15,478 nucleotides of DNA from an uncultured Planctomycetia bacterium (GCA_938003765.1 CALKYE010000308.1:1-15478), one strand, 5' to 3'. Shown: positions 1 through 7,614, counted from the stretch's first letter. Program-made: numbers and translations. Notes: generated by a model not told the origin, from the letters alone.

Positions 1-2594
1 CGAAGCGTCACAGGGGCCCCACCGCGCAGCCGCACCTCGAGGCGCCCGACTTCGCCGCCGTTCTTCGTCAACACGAGCGTGCGGACGCGCGAGCTCACCG
101 AGTGAACCCCCGAGCGCCCGGCCGAGAGCGGGATCGCGGTGTAGGCGTTGATGCTGCCGCCGCGGATGCGCAGCAGGTCGAGCGCGCGGCCCTCACCATC
201 GCGCGCCTCGAGCGCGTCTGCGCGATCCAGCGGCGGCGCGAGTTCGAGCTCGAACGCGCAGCGCGGGTCGGCCACCAAGCGCACGCGCAACGGATCGACG
301 GCTGCATCGAGCGCGTGCTCGCTCGGGACCAGCGCGTCGCCGCGGATCGTGATGTTCACGGGGCCGCGCGGAGCATCCTTGAACTCGAAGCGGCCGTGCT
401 CGTCGGTCCTGGTGTGCGCGCCGCTGTCGCGGAGCGTCACGTACACGCTGCCGCCGAACACGCGCGCGCGAGTCGCGAACATCTCGAGCTCGAGCTGCAG
501 GCTCGCGTTCGCGATCGGCTCGTCGTCGGGGCCGACGACGACTCCGCTCAGCACCTCCCAGCGCTCGGGCGGCGGCATCTTTATGCGCACGGCGCGATCG
601 CCGGCGACGACGGGCGCGCTCACGTAGCGCTCGAGCACGCGCTCGCGCTGGACCTCGAGGCGGTACTCGCGCGGCGCGAGCCCGCCGAGTTCGAACCGAC
701 CTTGCGCGTCCGTGCGCACGTAGTTCCACAGCGCGCTCGGCGGGCCGGGTTGCGTGTAGTAGTCCCAGAAGTGCTCGCCGTCGCTCTCGGGCATGTCGCG
801 CAGGCTCGCCAACGCCTCGGGCGGAACCGCGGCCCCCGACGCGAGCGCCTCGAGGCTCGCGGGCATGCGACCGATCACGCCGAAGTGCGTCGGATCGGCG
901 AGGCACACACGCGCGCCCGCGATCGGCTCGTTCTCGTGATCGACGACCACTCCGGCCAAAGTGAGCGCGCGACCGGGCAGCACGAGTTCGACGTGCGAAG
1001 GCCAACCGGTGTCTCCGCGGGGCTCGTAGGGCCGCTGCATGAGCGCCGGCAGGAAGCCTTCCTTCACCGCGCGCAGCTCGTCGGTCGTCACCGCGCGGGC
1101 GAGGTCGAGCTCGAAGCGACCCTCGTCGTCGCACAGCGCCGCGGTGAGCCCGATCGACACACGCGCCTTGCGCGCGGGCTCGCGCTCGGGCGTGAGCACG
1201 ACGCCTGACAGGCGGCCGCTCGACGCGATGCGCGGCCTCGCGAGCACGATGCTCAAGTTCCGCGTGTCCTGCGTCGGCGCCTCGGTCTCGAACGGTTCGA
1301 ATCCGTCGAGCACCACGCGCAAGCGCGCGCCGATCATCGAAGGCGCGCGCGCGAACTCGAAGCGACCATGCTCGTCGCTGCTCGCTGCGAAGCCGAGCTC
1401 GTGCGCGCTGTGCAGATCGACGGCGAAGCGCGAGTCGAAGTCGAGCGGGCGCAGCAGGCTCACGCGCGCGCCGTCCAGCGCGTGGCCGCCAGCGTCGAGC
1501 ACCTCGCCCGCGAGCGCGATCGACTCGGCCACGATCACGATCGGAGTGACGCTGCTGGAGGCGGAGAACTCGCCGGCGGCGACGGTCAGCCAGCGCTCGT
1601 CGACCGATTCGATGCGGCCGGCCTCGTCGAAGGTGTCGAACGCGAACCAGCCTCCGTTTGCGCTGAGCACGCTCTGCGCGCCACCGTGCTGCGCGACGGC
1701 GATTCCGCCGATCGCTGCGCCGTCGGCCGAGAACACCTGGCCTTCGATGCGGCGCGAGACGGCTGCGGAGCGCGTGACCGTCGCGGCGTTCGCGAGCTCC
1801 GCTGCGCTGGAACTCGCCGGCTGTCGAGCTTCGTCCAAGGCGCTCCGCTCGCTCTCCGCAGGAAGCGCGCGCCGCACTCGCTCCGAGGCGCCGACTTGTG
1901 TCGCCGGCGCAGAGGCGAGTTCGCTGAGCCGCGCAGGTTCCGCGGGCCACCACACCCACGCCGCGGCGCCGAGGATCACGAAGAGCGCGGACACGACCAG
2001 CTTCACGTTCACGAGCGTCACTCCCAGGGGCCAGGGAATCGGTTGCGGATCTCGCGCCAGCAGCGGCGCCACGGCGGCGAACCAACCGTCGCGCCCGCCC
2101 TCGCGCTCCAGTCGCGCGCGCAACTGGCGCAGCGCGTTGCCGAGCCGGTGGGACACGGTCTTCGCCGAGCAACCCAGGCGCGCGGCGATCGCGCGTGGCG
2201 GCAGCCCTTCGACGTAGCGCAGCACCACGACCGTGCGTTGCGCCTCGTCGAGCTCAGCCACCGCCGCCATCAGACGGCGCTGAGATTCGAGCTGCGCGAG
2301 CGCGTCGTCTGCGGGAGGCAGTCCCTCGCTCCGCGCTGCGGCGCCGTCGCGCTCCGAACGATGGCGCGCGAGCCGCGCCGACTGACGGAGGAAGTTGCGC
2401 GCGACTTGCGCCAACCAACCGCGCGACGGCGCGCCTCCGTCGCGCGCGCGCGTCCACGCTGCGATCAACGTGTCCTGGGCGATGTCGTCGGCGAGGTGGG
2501 CGTCCGCGGCCAGGCTGCGCGCCAACGCACGCACCCAGGCGACGTCCTCCAGACGCATCTCGAACTCCGCCGCATCACCTCGCATGGCATCCAT
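1..2594 (-). CDS. ECF sigma factor fused to a transmembrane segment and five carboxypeptidase-regulatory-like domains (partial, C-terminus off the window)
   Basis: The frame is open without a stop for 864 codons and leaves the window at base 1. Residues about 15-75 look like ECF sigma region 2, with DDIAQDTLIAAW at 36-47 as the -10 recognition helix region. Residues about 110-163 are sigma region 4, with a helix-turn-helix around 131-155 (LPPRAIAARLGCSAKTVSHR). A hydrophobic stretch at about 192-216 ending in WVWW is a likely membrane span. An Ala/Ser-rich linker follows, then five beta-sandwich units, each opening with a GxVxxxxxxPIxGAxV-like strand (near 283, 361, 462, 546 and 682). Four carry a clear GRFE turn (407-414, 489-496, 629-636, 731-738) and the first has a degenerate one near 311-320. 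These resemble CarboxypepD_reg domains. Starts at 2594 and 2585 are in frame; neither has a strong ribosome site. By family knowledge, sigma domains recruit RNA polymerase; sensing by the exported part is inference. No anti-sigma gene is adjacent. Confidence 0.88.
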   Translation of the reverse strand, partial: MDAMRGDAAEFEMRLEDVAWVRALARSLAADAHLADDIAQDTLIAAWTRARDGGAPSRGWLAQVARNFLRQSARLARHRSERDGAAARSEGLPPADDALAQLESQRRLMAAVAELDEAQRTVVVLRYVEGLPPRAIAARLGCSAKTVSHRLGNALRQLRARLEREGGRDGWFAAVAPLLARDPQPIPWPLGVTLVNVKLVVSALFVILGAAAWVWWPAEPARLSELASAPATQVGASERVRRALPAESERSALDEARQPASSSAAELANAATVTRSAAVSRRIEGQVFSADGAAIGGIAVAQHGGAQSVLSANGGWFAFDTFDEAGRIESVDERWLTVAAGEFSASSSVTPIVIVAESIALAGEVLDAGGHALDGARVSLLRPLDFDSRFAVDLHSAHELGFAASSDEHGRFEFARAPSMIGARLRVVLDGFEPFETEAPTQDTRNLSIVLARPRIASSGRLSGVVLTPEREPARKARVSIGLTAALCDDEGRFELDLARAVTTDELRAVKEGFLPALMQRPYEPRGDTGWPSHVELVLPGRALTLAGVVVDHENEPIAGARVCLADPTHFGVIGRMPASLEALASGAAVPPEALASLRDMPESDGEHFWDYYTQPGPPSALWNYVRTDAQGRFELGGLAPREYRLEVQRERVLERYVSAPVVAGDRAVRIKMPPPERWEVLSGVVVGPDDEPIANASLQLELEMFATRARVFGGSVYVTLRDSGAHTRTDEHGRFEFKDAPRGPVNITIRGDALVPSEHALDAAVDPLRVRLVADPRCAFELELAPPLDRADALEARDGEGRALDLLRIRGGSINAYTAIPLSAGRSGVHSVSSRVRTLVLTKNGGEVGRLEVRLRGGAPVTL

Positions 2595-2708
2595 CCCGCG
2601 CCCACGATGCAGCGCGAGTCCTTTTCGCGCTGGGATTCCGCCGAAGACTCATCCGCGCCACGATCCTTCGCGACGGCGCCGCGCAGGTCTATCATCGAAG
2701 CGCCTCCC
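2595..2708. promoter_or_regulatory. Divergent intergenic region between the sigma fusion and the anchored-protein gene
   Basis: This 114-base gap must hold the promoters of both divergent genes. On the plus strand TATCAT at 2690-2695 matches five of six bases of a sigma-70 -10 box and lies 13 bases before the ATG at 2709, which would leave a very short leader. The sequence 17 bases upstream of it (2667-2672) is only a poor -35. On the minus strand there is a purine run AAAAGGA about 30 bases before the 2594 start, too far for a normal ribosome site. The promoter call is tentative. Confidence 0.3.
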
Positions 2709-3356
2709 ATGTCGCGCGCCCTACTCGCTCTGGTTCTGCTCGCCGCTCTCGGCGCCGCCGGTTGGTGGAAGCTGTCCCAGTCGCCGGACGACGCGCCCGC
2801 TCCGCTGGCCGCGAGCCCCAAGCCGACGCAGGCTCCGTCCGCGCAGTCGACGACGGCCCCGAGCATCGAACTGCCCGCCGACGATCCGAACGCTGCGGCC
2901 GAGGAACGCTCGGCGCTCGCTGCGCCGCCGCCGCCGCCCGAGCCGCAGGGCATCGAAGATGGCGAGAGCGCCGCGCCGGTGCAGGGCGACTTCAGCGCGA
3001 AGTACAAGGACTTCGAGCCGCGCCTCCTGCGCGAGACGCTGCAGCAGCTCGAGAGCCAGCTGCAGCGCGAGCTCGACGACGCGATCCTGCCGCGCTACGC
3101 CGAAGGGCGCTTCGAGGAGCACGCGATCTCGCGCGACGAGCGCCGCAGCGTGATGGACGTGCTCGCCGAGCACACCAAGGGCAAGCCGCTGTGCCGCGCG
3201 TGGCCCGTGTTCGATCCGGCCGGCGCGTCGAACCCGACCGCGCAACAGAACTTGATCGCGGTGCGCGTCGTGTGCCTCGACCCCAGCGAGCATGCGTCGC
3301 TGGCGACGCTGAGCGACGAGTGCGCGTGGCTGCGCGCGCACGCCGGCGTGCGGTGA
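2709..3356 (+). CDS. N-terminally membrane-anchored protein of unknown function (215 aa)
   Basis: I do not recognise this family. The protein begins with a hydrophobic segment (residues 3-20) ending in GWWK, which fits an uncleaved signal anchor or a signal peptide. A long Pro/Ala/Ser-rich and acidic linker (about 25-92) includes a run of five prolines. Residues about 95-130 form a charged helix with Leu and Gln heptad-like spacing that could be a short coiled coil. The C-terminal part (about 135-215) has three cysteines, at 162, 189 and 205. The start at 2709 is chosen because it places the hydrophobic segment at the N-terminus; the frame is open further upstream but that sequence is low in structure. 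No Shine-Dalgarno is visible. The stop lies 13 bases before the FGGY kinase start, so the two genes are probably co-transcribed. The likely location is the membrane with the bulk outside the cytoplasm (inference). Confidence 0.7.
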   Translation: MSRALLALVLLAALGAAGWWKLSQSPDDAPAPLAASPKPTQAPSAQSTTAPSIELPADDPNAAAEERSALAAPPPPPEPQGIEDGESAAPVQGDFSAKYKDFEPRLLRETLQQLESQLQRELDDAILPRYAEGRFEEHAISRDERRSVMDVLAEHTKGKPLCRAWPVFDPAGASNPTAQQNLIAVRVVCLDPSEHASLATLSDECAWLRAHAGVR

Positions 3357-3369
3357 AGCGCAGACCGCG

Positions 3370-4746
3370 ATGAGCACCGAAGCGCCGCTCGCGCTGGCGT
3401 TGGACCTGGGCTCGACGCGGCTCAAGCTCGCAGCACTGCGGCCCTCCGGCGAACTCGAAGTGCTCGCCGCCTGTCCCGCGCCCTCGGCTCGCGAGAGCGG
3501 CCTGGAGTGCGACTTCGACCCCGAGGAGTTCGACACCGCCGTCGGCGAACTGCTCGCGCTCGCAGCGAGTCTGCGCGCGCCGCTGGGCATCGCCTGTCAG
3601 CGCTCGAGTTTCGTCGCGTGGAACGCGCAGGATCGCCGCGCGCTGACGCGAGTCATCAGTTGGCGCGATCGCCGCGCGCAAGCCTGGTGCGACGAGCACG
3701 CCGCGCAAGGCGAGGCGCTCGCCCGACGCTGCGGGCTGCGCTTCTCTCCGCACTACCTGGGTCCCAAGCTCGCGGTGCTCGGCGAACAGGGACTGTGGCG
3801 ATGCGCCGACGCCGAGTTGCGCGTGGGCACGCTGGAGTCGTTCGTGCTCGCGCGCCACGGCGCGGACGACGAGCACGTGACGGACGTGAGCATGGCCGCG
3901 CGCACGTTGCTCCTCGATCCGACGTCGAGCGCGTGGGATCCGCGAGCGGCGCGCTTCTTCGGCGCGCGGGTCGAGGCGCTGCCGCGCGTGCTCGCGAGCA
4001 CGGGGCGCGAACACCGCACGCGCGGCGGAGTGAGCGTGAGCGCGTCGCTCTCGGATCAAGCCGCGGCGTTCCTCGCCGTCGCTCGCCCGGGGACGGGCGA
4101 CGTGCTCGTGAACCTGGGCACGGGCGGTTTCGTGCTGCGCGAGACCGCGCAGTTCGACGCGCTCGAGCGTTTCCTGTGCGGCCCGCTGCTGGCGGCGCCG
4201 GACGGCGCGCGACGCTGGGCGCTCGAGGGCACGATCAACGCAGGCGCTGCGGGTCTCGACGCGCTCGGCGGCGCGAGCTCGGCGCCCGAGGGCCGCGATC
4301 CGCAGCCCGAGCTGCACTGCTCACCGGAATCCGGCCTGGGCGCGCCGCACTGGCGCGCCGAGTGCGCTCCGACGTACTCGAAGTCCGTTGCGGGTCTCGA
4401 CGCGCGCACGCGGCGGCGCGCGTACCTCGAAGGCCTGGTGTTCCGCGTGGCCGAGATCGTGGACGCGCTCGACCCGCAGCGCACGTCGCGCGTGCTGCTC
4501 TCGGGCGGAGTCGCGCGCGATCCGTTCGTCGCGCCGGCGCTGGCGCTGCTGCTCGAACGGCCGCTCGAGCTCCTCGACGAGCACGAGTCGACGCTGCTGG
4601 GAGCAGCGCGACTGGCGGCGGGCTTGACGCCGTTCGCCGACCCGCCGCGCACGACCGTGGAACCCGCGGCGGCGCCGTGGTTGGTCGACAAGCGCGCGCG
4701 CTGGACGAGCTGGCGCGATGCGTGGCTCGCGTCAGCGCGGACGTGA
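3370..4746 (+). CDS. FGGY-family carbohydrate kinase
   Basis: This 458-aa protein has the FGGY/actin-like ATPase motifs in order: phosphate-1 loop DLGSTRLK (12-19), SWRDRR (97-102, the counterpart of WQDxR in glycerol kinase), GTLESFVLARH (153-163), TDVSMAARTLL (171-181), SDQAAAFL (228-235) with D229 as the expected catalytic base, LGTGGF (249-254), ALEGTINAG (284-292), GLGAPHW (322-328), LEGLVF (353-358), SGGVARDP (378-385) and ESTLLGAARLAAGL (406-419). The family phosphorylates sugars or polyols with ATP in the cytoplasm. At 458 residues it is shorter than typical glycerol or xylulose kinases (about 500), and the substrate cannot be read from the sequence. No sugar dehydrogenase, isomerase or transporter gene is nearby. 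It follows the anchored-protein gene by 13 bases. The ATG at 3370 puts the phosphate loop at the usual distance from the N-terminus. Confidence 0.88.
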   Translation: MSTEAPLALALDLGSTRLKLAALRPSGELEVLAACPAPSARESGLECDFDPEEFDTAVGELLALAASLRAPLGIACQRSSFVAWNAQDRRALTRVISWRDRRAQAWCDEHAAQGEALARRCGLRFSPHYLGPKLAVLGEQGLWRCADAELRVGTLESFVLARHGADDEHVTDVSMAARTLLLDPTSSAWDPRAARFFGARVEALPRVLASTGREHRTRGGVSVSASLSDQAAAFLAVARPGTGDVLVNLGTGGFVLRETAQFDALERFLCGPLLAAPDGARRWALEGTINAGAAGLDALGGASSAPEGRDPQPELHCSPESGLGAPHWRAECAPTYSKSVAGLDARTRRRAYLEGLVFRVAEIVDALDPQRTSRVLLSGGVARDPFVAPALALLLERPLELLDEHESTLLGAARLAAGLTPFADPPRTTVEPAAAPWLVDKRARWTSWRDAWLASART

Positions 4747-4796
4747 TCCGACGCAACGTCGGGCCGCGTCGGCGCCGGGCGCCGAGCTGACGCAGC

Positions 4797-4838
4797 GCAG
4801 CGCTCGTGGAGCTCCGCGCTCGCGCAGCTCAGCGCTGC
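4797..4838. terminator. Possible bidirectional hairpin between convergent kinase and FKBP genes
   Basis: GCAGCGCT (4797-4804) pairs with AGCGCTGC (4831-4838), and inside it GAGCT (4809-4813) pairs with AGCTC (4826-4830). That gives a 13-pair stem with a 4-base bulge on one side. It sits in the 98-base gap between two convergent stop codons, where a shared terminator would be expected. There is no T-tract on either side, so intrinsic termination of the classical kind is not supported. Confidence 0.35.
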
Positions 4839-4844
4839 TCCGCC

Positions 4845-5351
4845 TCAGTGCTGGTGCGCGCTGCCCGGACCGTGCGGATGGCCGTGCGCGGTTTCCTCGG
4901 CCGTCGCATCGCGCACGCCGCACACCGTGACCTCGAAGTGCAACTCCTGGTCGGCCAGCGGGTGGTTCTCGTCGACCTGGATCGCATCGCCGTCGACGCC
5001 GAGCACGAGCATCGTGCGCATGCGGCCCTGCGGGTCCTTGCCGCTGAAGCGCATGCCGGGCTCGATCTCGACGTTCGGCGGGAACGCCTTGCGCTCGACC
5101 GTGCGGATCAACTCGGGCTTCTTCGCGCCGTAGGCCTGCTCGGGCGCGAGCACGACCTGCACGAAGTCGTTCTTGCCCTTGCCCTCGAGCGCCTGCTCCA
5201 GCGCGGGCAGGATGTTGTTCGCGCCGTGCAGGTACGGCATGGGCTTGCCCCCGCGGCGGTTGGTGTCGAGCACGCGGCCCGACTTGTCCTTGAGGGTGAA
5301 GTAGATGCCGACGACCTTTCCGGGCGCGGCGACGGGCTGAGTGGGCGTCAT
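4845..5351 (-). CDS. slyD: FKBP-type peptidyl-prolyl cis-trans isomerase, SlyD-like
   Basis: The 168-aa protein follows the SlyD pattern: VVGIYFTLKDKSGRVLDT (13-30), MPYLHGANNILPALEQALEG (38-57), the LAPEQAYG turn (68-75), an inserted chaperone flap domain (about 75-125), the return strand DENHPLADQELHFEV (127-141), and a C-terminal tail with five histidines (156, 158, 160, 166, 168). SlyD proteins isomerise Xaa-Pro bonds, act as folding chaperones in the cytoplasm, and bind Ni(II) or other metals through the His-rich tail. Here the tail is short compared with E. coli SlyD, so a hydrogenase-nickel role is not implied, and no hydrogenase genes are present. The gene lies 73 bases downstream of the M18 aminopeptidase on the same strand and may be co-transcribed or have its own promoter (AGGATA on the plus strand at 5386-5391 reads TATCCT toward this gene). 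No clear ribosome site precedes the ATG. Confidence 0.92.
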   Translation of the reverse strand: MTPTQPVAAPGKVVGIYFTLKDKSGRVLDTNRRGGKPMPYLHGANNILPALEQALEGKGKNDFVQVVLAPEQAYGAKKPELIRTVERKAFPPNVEIEPGMRFSGKDPQGRMRTMLVLGVDGDAIQVDENHPLADQELHFEVTVCGVRDATAEETAHGHPHGPGSAHQH

Positions 5352-5385
5352 GAGGGTGGTTCGAGGGCCTTGCGGAGAGCGCCAC

Positions 5386-5391
5386 AGGATA
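5386..5391 (-). promoter_or_regulatory. Possible -10 element (TATCCT) upstream of slyD
   Basis: On the minus strand this reads TATCCT, 34 bases before the slyD start, in the 73-base gap after the aminopeptidase stop codon. It matches four of six bases of the sigma-70 -10 consensus. The same hexamer occurs in other gaps of this window (13696-13701 minus, 13743-13748 plus). No convincing -35 is seen. Confidence 0.25.
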
Positions 5392-5424
5392 TCGGCGCGC
5401 GCGCGGCCGCGGGCATCCCGTCTG

Positions 5425-6720
5425 TCAGGCTGCGAGGAACGCGCGGAGCGCGCGCGCCATGAGGACCGGGTCGTGGGCGCCGCACATCTCGCGGATCGAG
5501 TGCATCGAGAGCTGCGCGCACCCGACGTCGACGGTGCGCACGCCCAGGCGCGCGGCGGTCAGCGGCCCGATCGTCGAGCCGCAGGCCAGGTTCGAGCGGT
5601 GGAAGTACTTCTGCACGCCGACGCCGGCGCGTTCGCACGCCAGTTGGAAGGCCGCCTCGCTCTCCGCGTCGGTGGCGTAGCGCATGTTCGTGTTGATCTT
5701 GATCACCGGACCCGCGTTGAGGCTGATCCAGTGGTCGGGCTCGTGCTTCTCGCGGTAGTTGGGGTGCGTGGCGTGCGCCATGTCGATCGACGCGCACAGG
5801 CTGCGCGCCATCGCCCGGTGGAAGCGTTCACGGCCCGCGCCCGCGTCGCCCAGCAGCCGTTCGAGCACGTACTCGAGCAGCGGGCTCTGCGCGCCGCGCT
5901 CGGAGTTGCTGCCCACCTCCTCGTGGTCGAACAGGCACATCACGGCCAGCGGACCGGCGGCGCTCGCGCGCGAGGGCTCGGTGAGAGCGCTCAGCGCGCA
6001 CCAGCACGAGCACAGGTTGTCGAGCCGCGGCGCGCAGATCAGCTCGCGGTCGAGGCCGCTGTACGTCGACGGCGCGACGTCGTGCAGCATCAGGTCCCAG
6101 CTCAGCACATCGCTGTCCTCGCAGCCCAGACGCGAGGCGAGGAAGCGCTGCAGCAGCCGCTCGTCGACGCGGCCCAGCCCCCAGACGGGCGCCAGGTGGT
6201 GCTGCGGATCGAGCACCAGTCCGCGCGAGTTCACTTCGCGGTCGAGATGGATCGCGAGCTGCGGGATGCGCAGCAGCGGCGCCTTCTCGTGCACGAGTCG
6301 CGCGCGAACGCCGCCCGATGCGCGCACCATGACGCGGCCGGCGAGCGACAGGTCGCGGTCGAGCCACGAGTTGAGCAGCACTCCGCCGTAGACCTCGACG
6401 CCCAGTTGCCGGAAGCCGGCCGCGCCGGTGTTGGGCCGCGCCTTGATCCGCAGGTTCGGACTGTCCGTGTGCGCGCCCAGGATGCGCGCACCGTGCTCGG
6501 GCAGCGCGTCGACCGTCCCGTCCCAGGCCACGATGCAGCCGCTGCGCGCCAGATAGCCGCGGAGACGGCCGCTGCGGGGCTGCGCGAGCGTCTGGTCCGC
6601 TTCGAAGCGCTGGAATCCGGCGCGGTCCAGCGCGTGCGCGACGCTCTCGACGGCGTGGAAGGGTGTCGGCGACGCGTCGATGAAGGCCAGCAGTTCAGCG
6701 CTGTCTGAGGCGGTGTCCAT
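5425..6720 (-). CDS. apeB: M18 family aminopeptidase
   Basis: The 431-aa product matches the usual length of M18 (aspartyl-type) aminopeptidases, dinuclear zinc enzymes that remove N-terminal residues from peptides in the cytoplasm and assemble into large tetrahedral complexes. Metal-binding and catalytic positions are visible: H84 in GAHTDSPNLRIK, D234 in PRLDNL, E267 and E268 in FDHEEVGSNSERG, D313 in SIDMAHATHPNY, and H407 in the C-terminal MHSIRE. Other family signatures are GVEVYGGVLLNSWLDRDLSLAGRV (107-130, quoted in part by region) and the early SPTPFHAV (17-24). The start at 6720 gives the natural N-terminus. The frame is open far upstream, but that part is antisense to ppx and the HEAT gene and carries no homology. 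The slyD gene follows after 73 bases. The substrate preference is not deducible, although bacterial members often favour acidic or broad N-terminal residues. Confidence 0.95.
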   Translation of the reverse strand: MDTASDSAELLAFIDASPTPFHAVESVAHALDRAGFQRFEADQTLAQPRSGRLRGYLARSGCIVAWDGTVDALPEHGARILGAHTDSPNLRIKARPNTGAAGFRQLGVEVYGGVLLNSWLDRDLSLAGRVMVRASGGVRARLVHEKAPLLRIPQLAIHLDREVNSRGLVLDPQHHLAPVWGLGRVDERLLQRFLASRLGCEDSDVLSWDLMLHDVAPSTYSGLDRELICAPRLDNLCSCWCALSALTEPSRASAAGPLAVMCLFDHEEVGSNSERGAQSPLLEYVLERLLGDAGAGRERFHRAMARSLCASIDMAHATHPNYREKHEPDHWISLNAGPVIKINTNMRYATDAESEAAFQLACERAGVGVQKYFHRSNLACGSTIGPLTAARLGVRTVDVGCAQLSMHSIREMCGAHDPVLMARALRAFLAA

Positions 6721-6786
6721 GGCCCCATAGATGCGGCTCGGCCGCGCGCGGCGCAAACTCTTTTTCCGCGGGCGACGCGGCGCCGA

Positions 6787-6800
6787 CAACGTCGACGTTG
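6787..6800. repeat. Perfect 14-bp palindrome CAACGTCGACGTTG
   Basis: CAACGTC is followed directly by its reverse complement GACGTTG. The site lies 34 bases upstream of the GTG start of the HEAT gene and 66 bases upstream of the divergent aminopeptidase start. The position and symmetry fit an operator for a dimeric regulator acting on one or both genes, but no second copy was noticed in the window. Confidence 0.4.
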
Positions 6801-6820
6801 GACGAGAGCCGCTCTGGACG

Positions 6821-6826
6821 AAAGGA
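6821..6826 (+). promoter_or_regulatory. Ribosome binding site AAAGGA deciding the GTG start
   Basis: AAAGGA lies 8 bases before the GTG at 6835. It is the clearest Shine-Dalgarno in the window and supports a GTG start, which also puts the signal peptide at the N-terminus. Most other genes here lack such a site. Confidence 0.65.
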
Positions 6827-6834
6827 TAGACGCC

Positions 6835-7614
6835 GTGCTGACGACCTTGATCGCAAGCCTCGCCTGCTGCGCCCCGCTGCTCGGACCGGGCGCGCTCGAA
6901 GCGTCGGCGCAGCGCGAGCAGGCGCAGCTCCAAGAGCCTTCGCCCGAAGCTGCGGCGTTGGCGCGTCGGCTGCGCGAGGCGTTCGACTCCGGCAGCGCGC
7001 CTCAACGCATCGCCGCGCTGCGCTCGAGCTTCCTGCACGCCGATGAGTCCGTCGTCGCCCAGGTTCGCCGCGGGCTCGAGGACCGCGACATCGACGTGCG
7101 CCTGGCGACCTTCGACGCGCTGGGCCGCAACGCTCACGAAAGCGCCTTCACCGCGCTGCTCGCCCACCAACGCGCCAAGCGCAAGGAACTGCGCTCGCTC
7201 GAACGCGACCTGCCGGCGCTCCTCACTGCGCTGGCGCGCCGCGGCGATGCGCGCGCTCTGCCGGCGCTGGTCGACGACCTGCAGGCGCAGCGTCTGGTGG
7301 CGACGGTTCGCGCGCGCATCCTCGGGCTGGCGCGCATCCGCTCGAAGGCCGCCGTCGAGGCGCTGTTCAAGCTCGCCGACGAGATCGGCTTCGTCGACAT
7401 GCACAACCACCTCGAGGACTTCCGACTCGCGCTGGTGGTGCTGAGCGGCGTCGATCACGGCCGCTCGCTGGAAGCCTGGAAAGCGTGGTGGAACGGCGCG
7501 CGCGCGAGCTTCGAGGCGAGCGAGCGCATGGCGCCGCTGGCGCCGAAGGACGCCGCGCGCTGGCGCGAACACTGGGGCGAGAGTCCCGCGGGCGAACAGC
7601 CCTTGTCGCGCTGA
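6835..7614 (+). CDS. Exported HEAT-repeat-like protein with C-terminal AWKAWW module
   Basis: The 259-aa protein has a GTG start supported by AAAGGA at the right spacing. Residues 1-25 are hydrophobic and end in ASA before Gln26, a plausible signal peptidase I site. The n-region has no positive charge, which is atypical. Cys11 and Cys12 do not form a proper lipobox. Residues about 38-200 are helical repeats rich in Ala, Leu and Arg with HEAT-like spacing (for example DESVVAQVRRGLEDRDIDVR at 70-89, and further pairs near 100-180). The C-terminus carries LSGVDHGRSLEAWKAWW (203-219), a Trp-rich ending seen in many planctomycete HEAT proteins. HEAT repeats usually bind other proteins; no specific function can be given. 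The gene precedes ppx by 54 bases on the same strand, so co-transcription is possible. Confidence 0.75.
   Translation: MLTTLIASLACCAPLLGPGALEASAQREQAQLQEPSPEAAALARRLREAFDSGSAPQRIAALRSSFLHADESVVAQVRRGLEDRDIDVRLATFDALGRNAHESAFTALLAHQRAKRKELRSLERDLPALLTALARRGDARALPALVDDLQAQRLVATVRARILGLARIRSKAAVEALFKLADEIGFVDMHNHLEDFRLALVVLSGVDHGRSLEAWKAWWNGARASFEASERMAPLAPKDAARWREHWGESPAGEQPLSR

Larger units (their letters stand above)
6721..6834. promoter_or_regulatory. Divergent intergenic region between aminopeptidase and HEAT-protein genes
   Basis: This 114-base gap serves two divergent genes. It contains an AT-richer run (AAACTCTTTTT near 6755-6765), a perfect 14-base palindrome at 6787-6800, and a purine ribosome-binding sequence at 6821-6826. 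AGGATA at 6823-6828 overlaps the ribosome site and reads TATCCT toward the aminopeptidase gene. No confident -35/-10 pair is seen on either strand. Confidence 0.35.

Noticed and set aside
102..2217. Plus-strand frames opposite the sigma fusion (102-1208, 1039-2217) and an Arg-rich minus-strand frame (193-2172).
   Set aside because: The minus-strand frame that runs through 2594-1 encodes recognisable sigma and beta-sandwich domains; the other frames show only biased composition.
1..2594. Repeated GRFE units as possible DNA tandem repeats or a recombination hot spot.
   Set aside because: The repeat is at protein level only, with irregular spacing (about 82 to 140 residues) and diverged codons, as expected for old domain duplication.
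4845..4890. His-rich tail of SlyD as evidence for a nickel-hydrogenase maturation locus.
   Set aside because: The tail has only five histidines and there are no hyp or hydrogenase genes nearby.
6862..6870. Lipoprotein lipobox in the HEAT protein around Cys11-Cys12.
   Set aside because: The residue three before Cys11 is Ser rather than Leu, and the hydrophobic stretch before it is too short; ASA before Gln26 fits signal peptidase I better.
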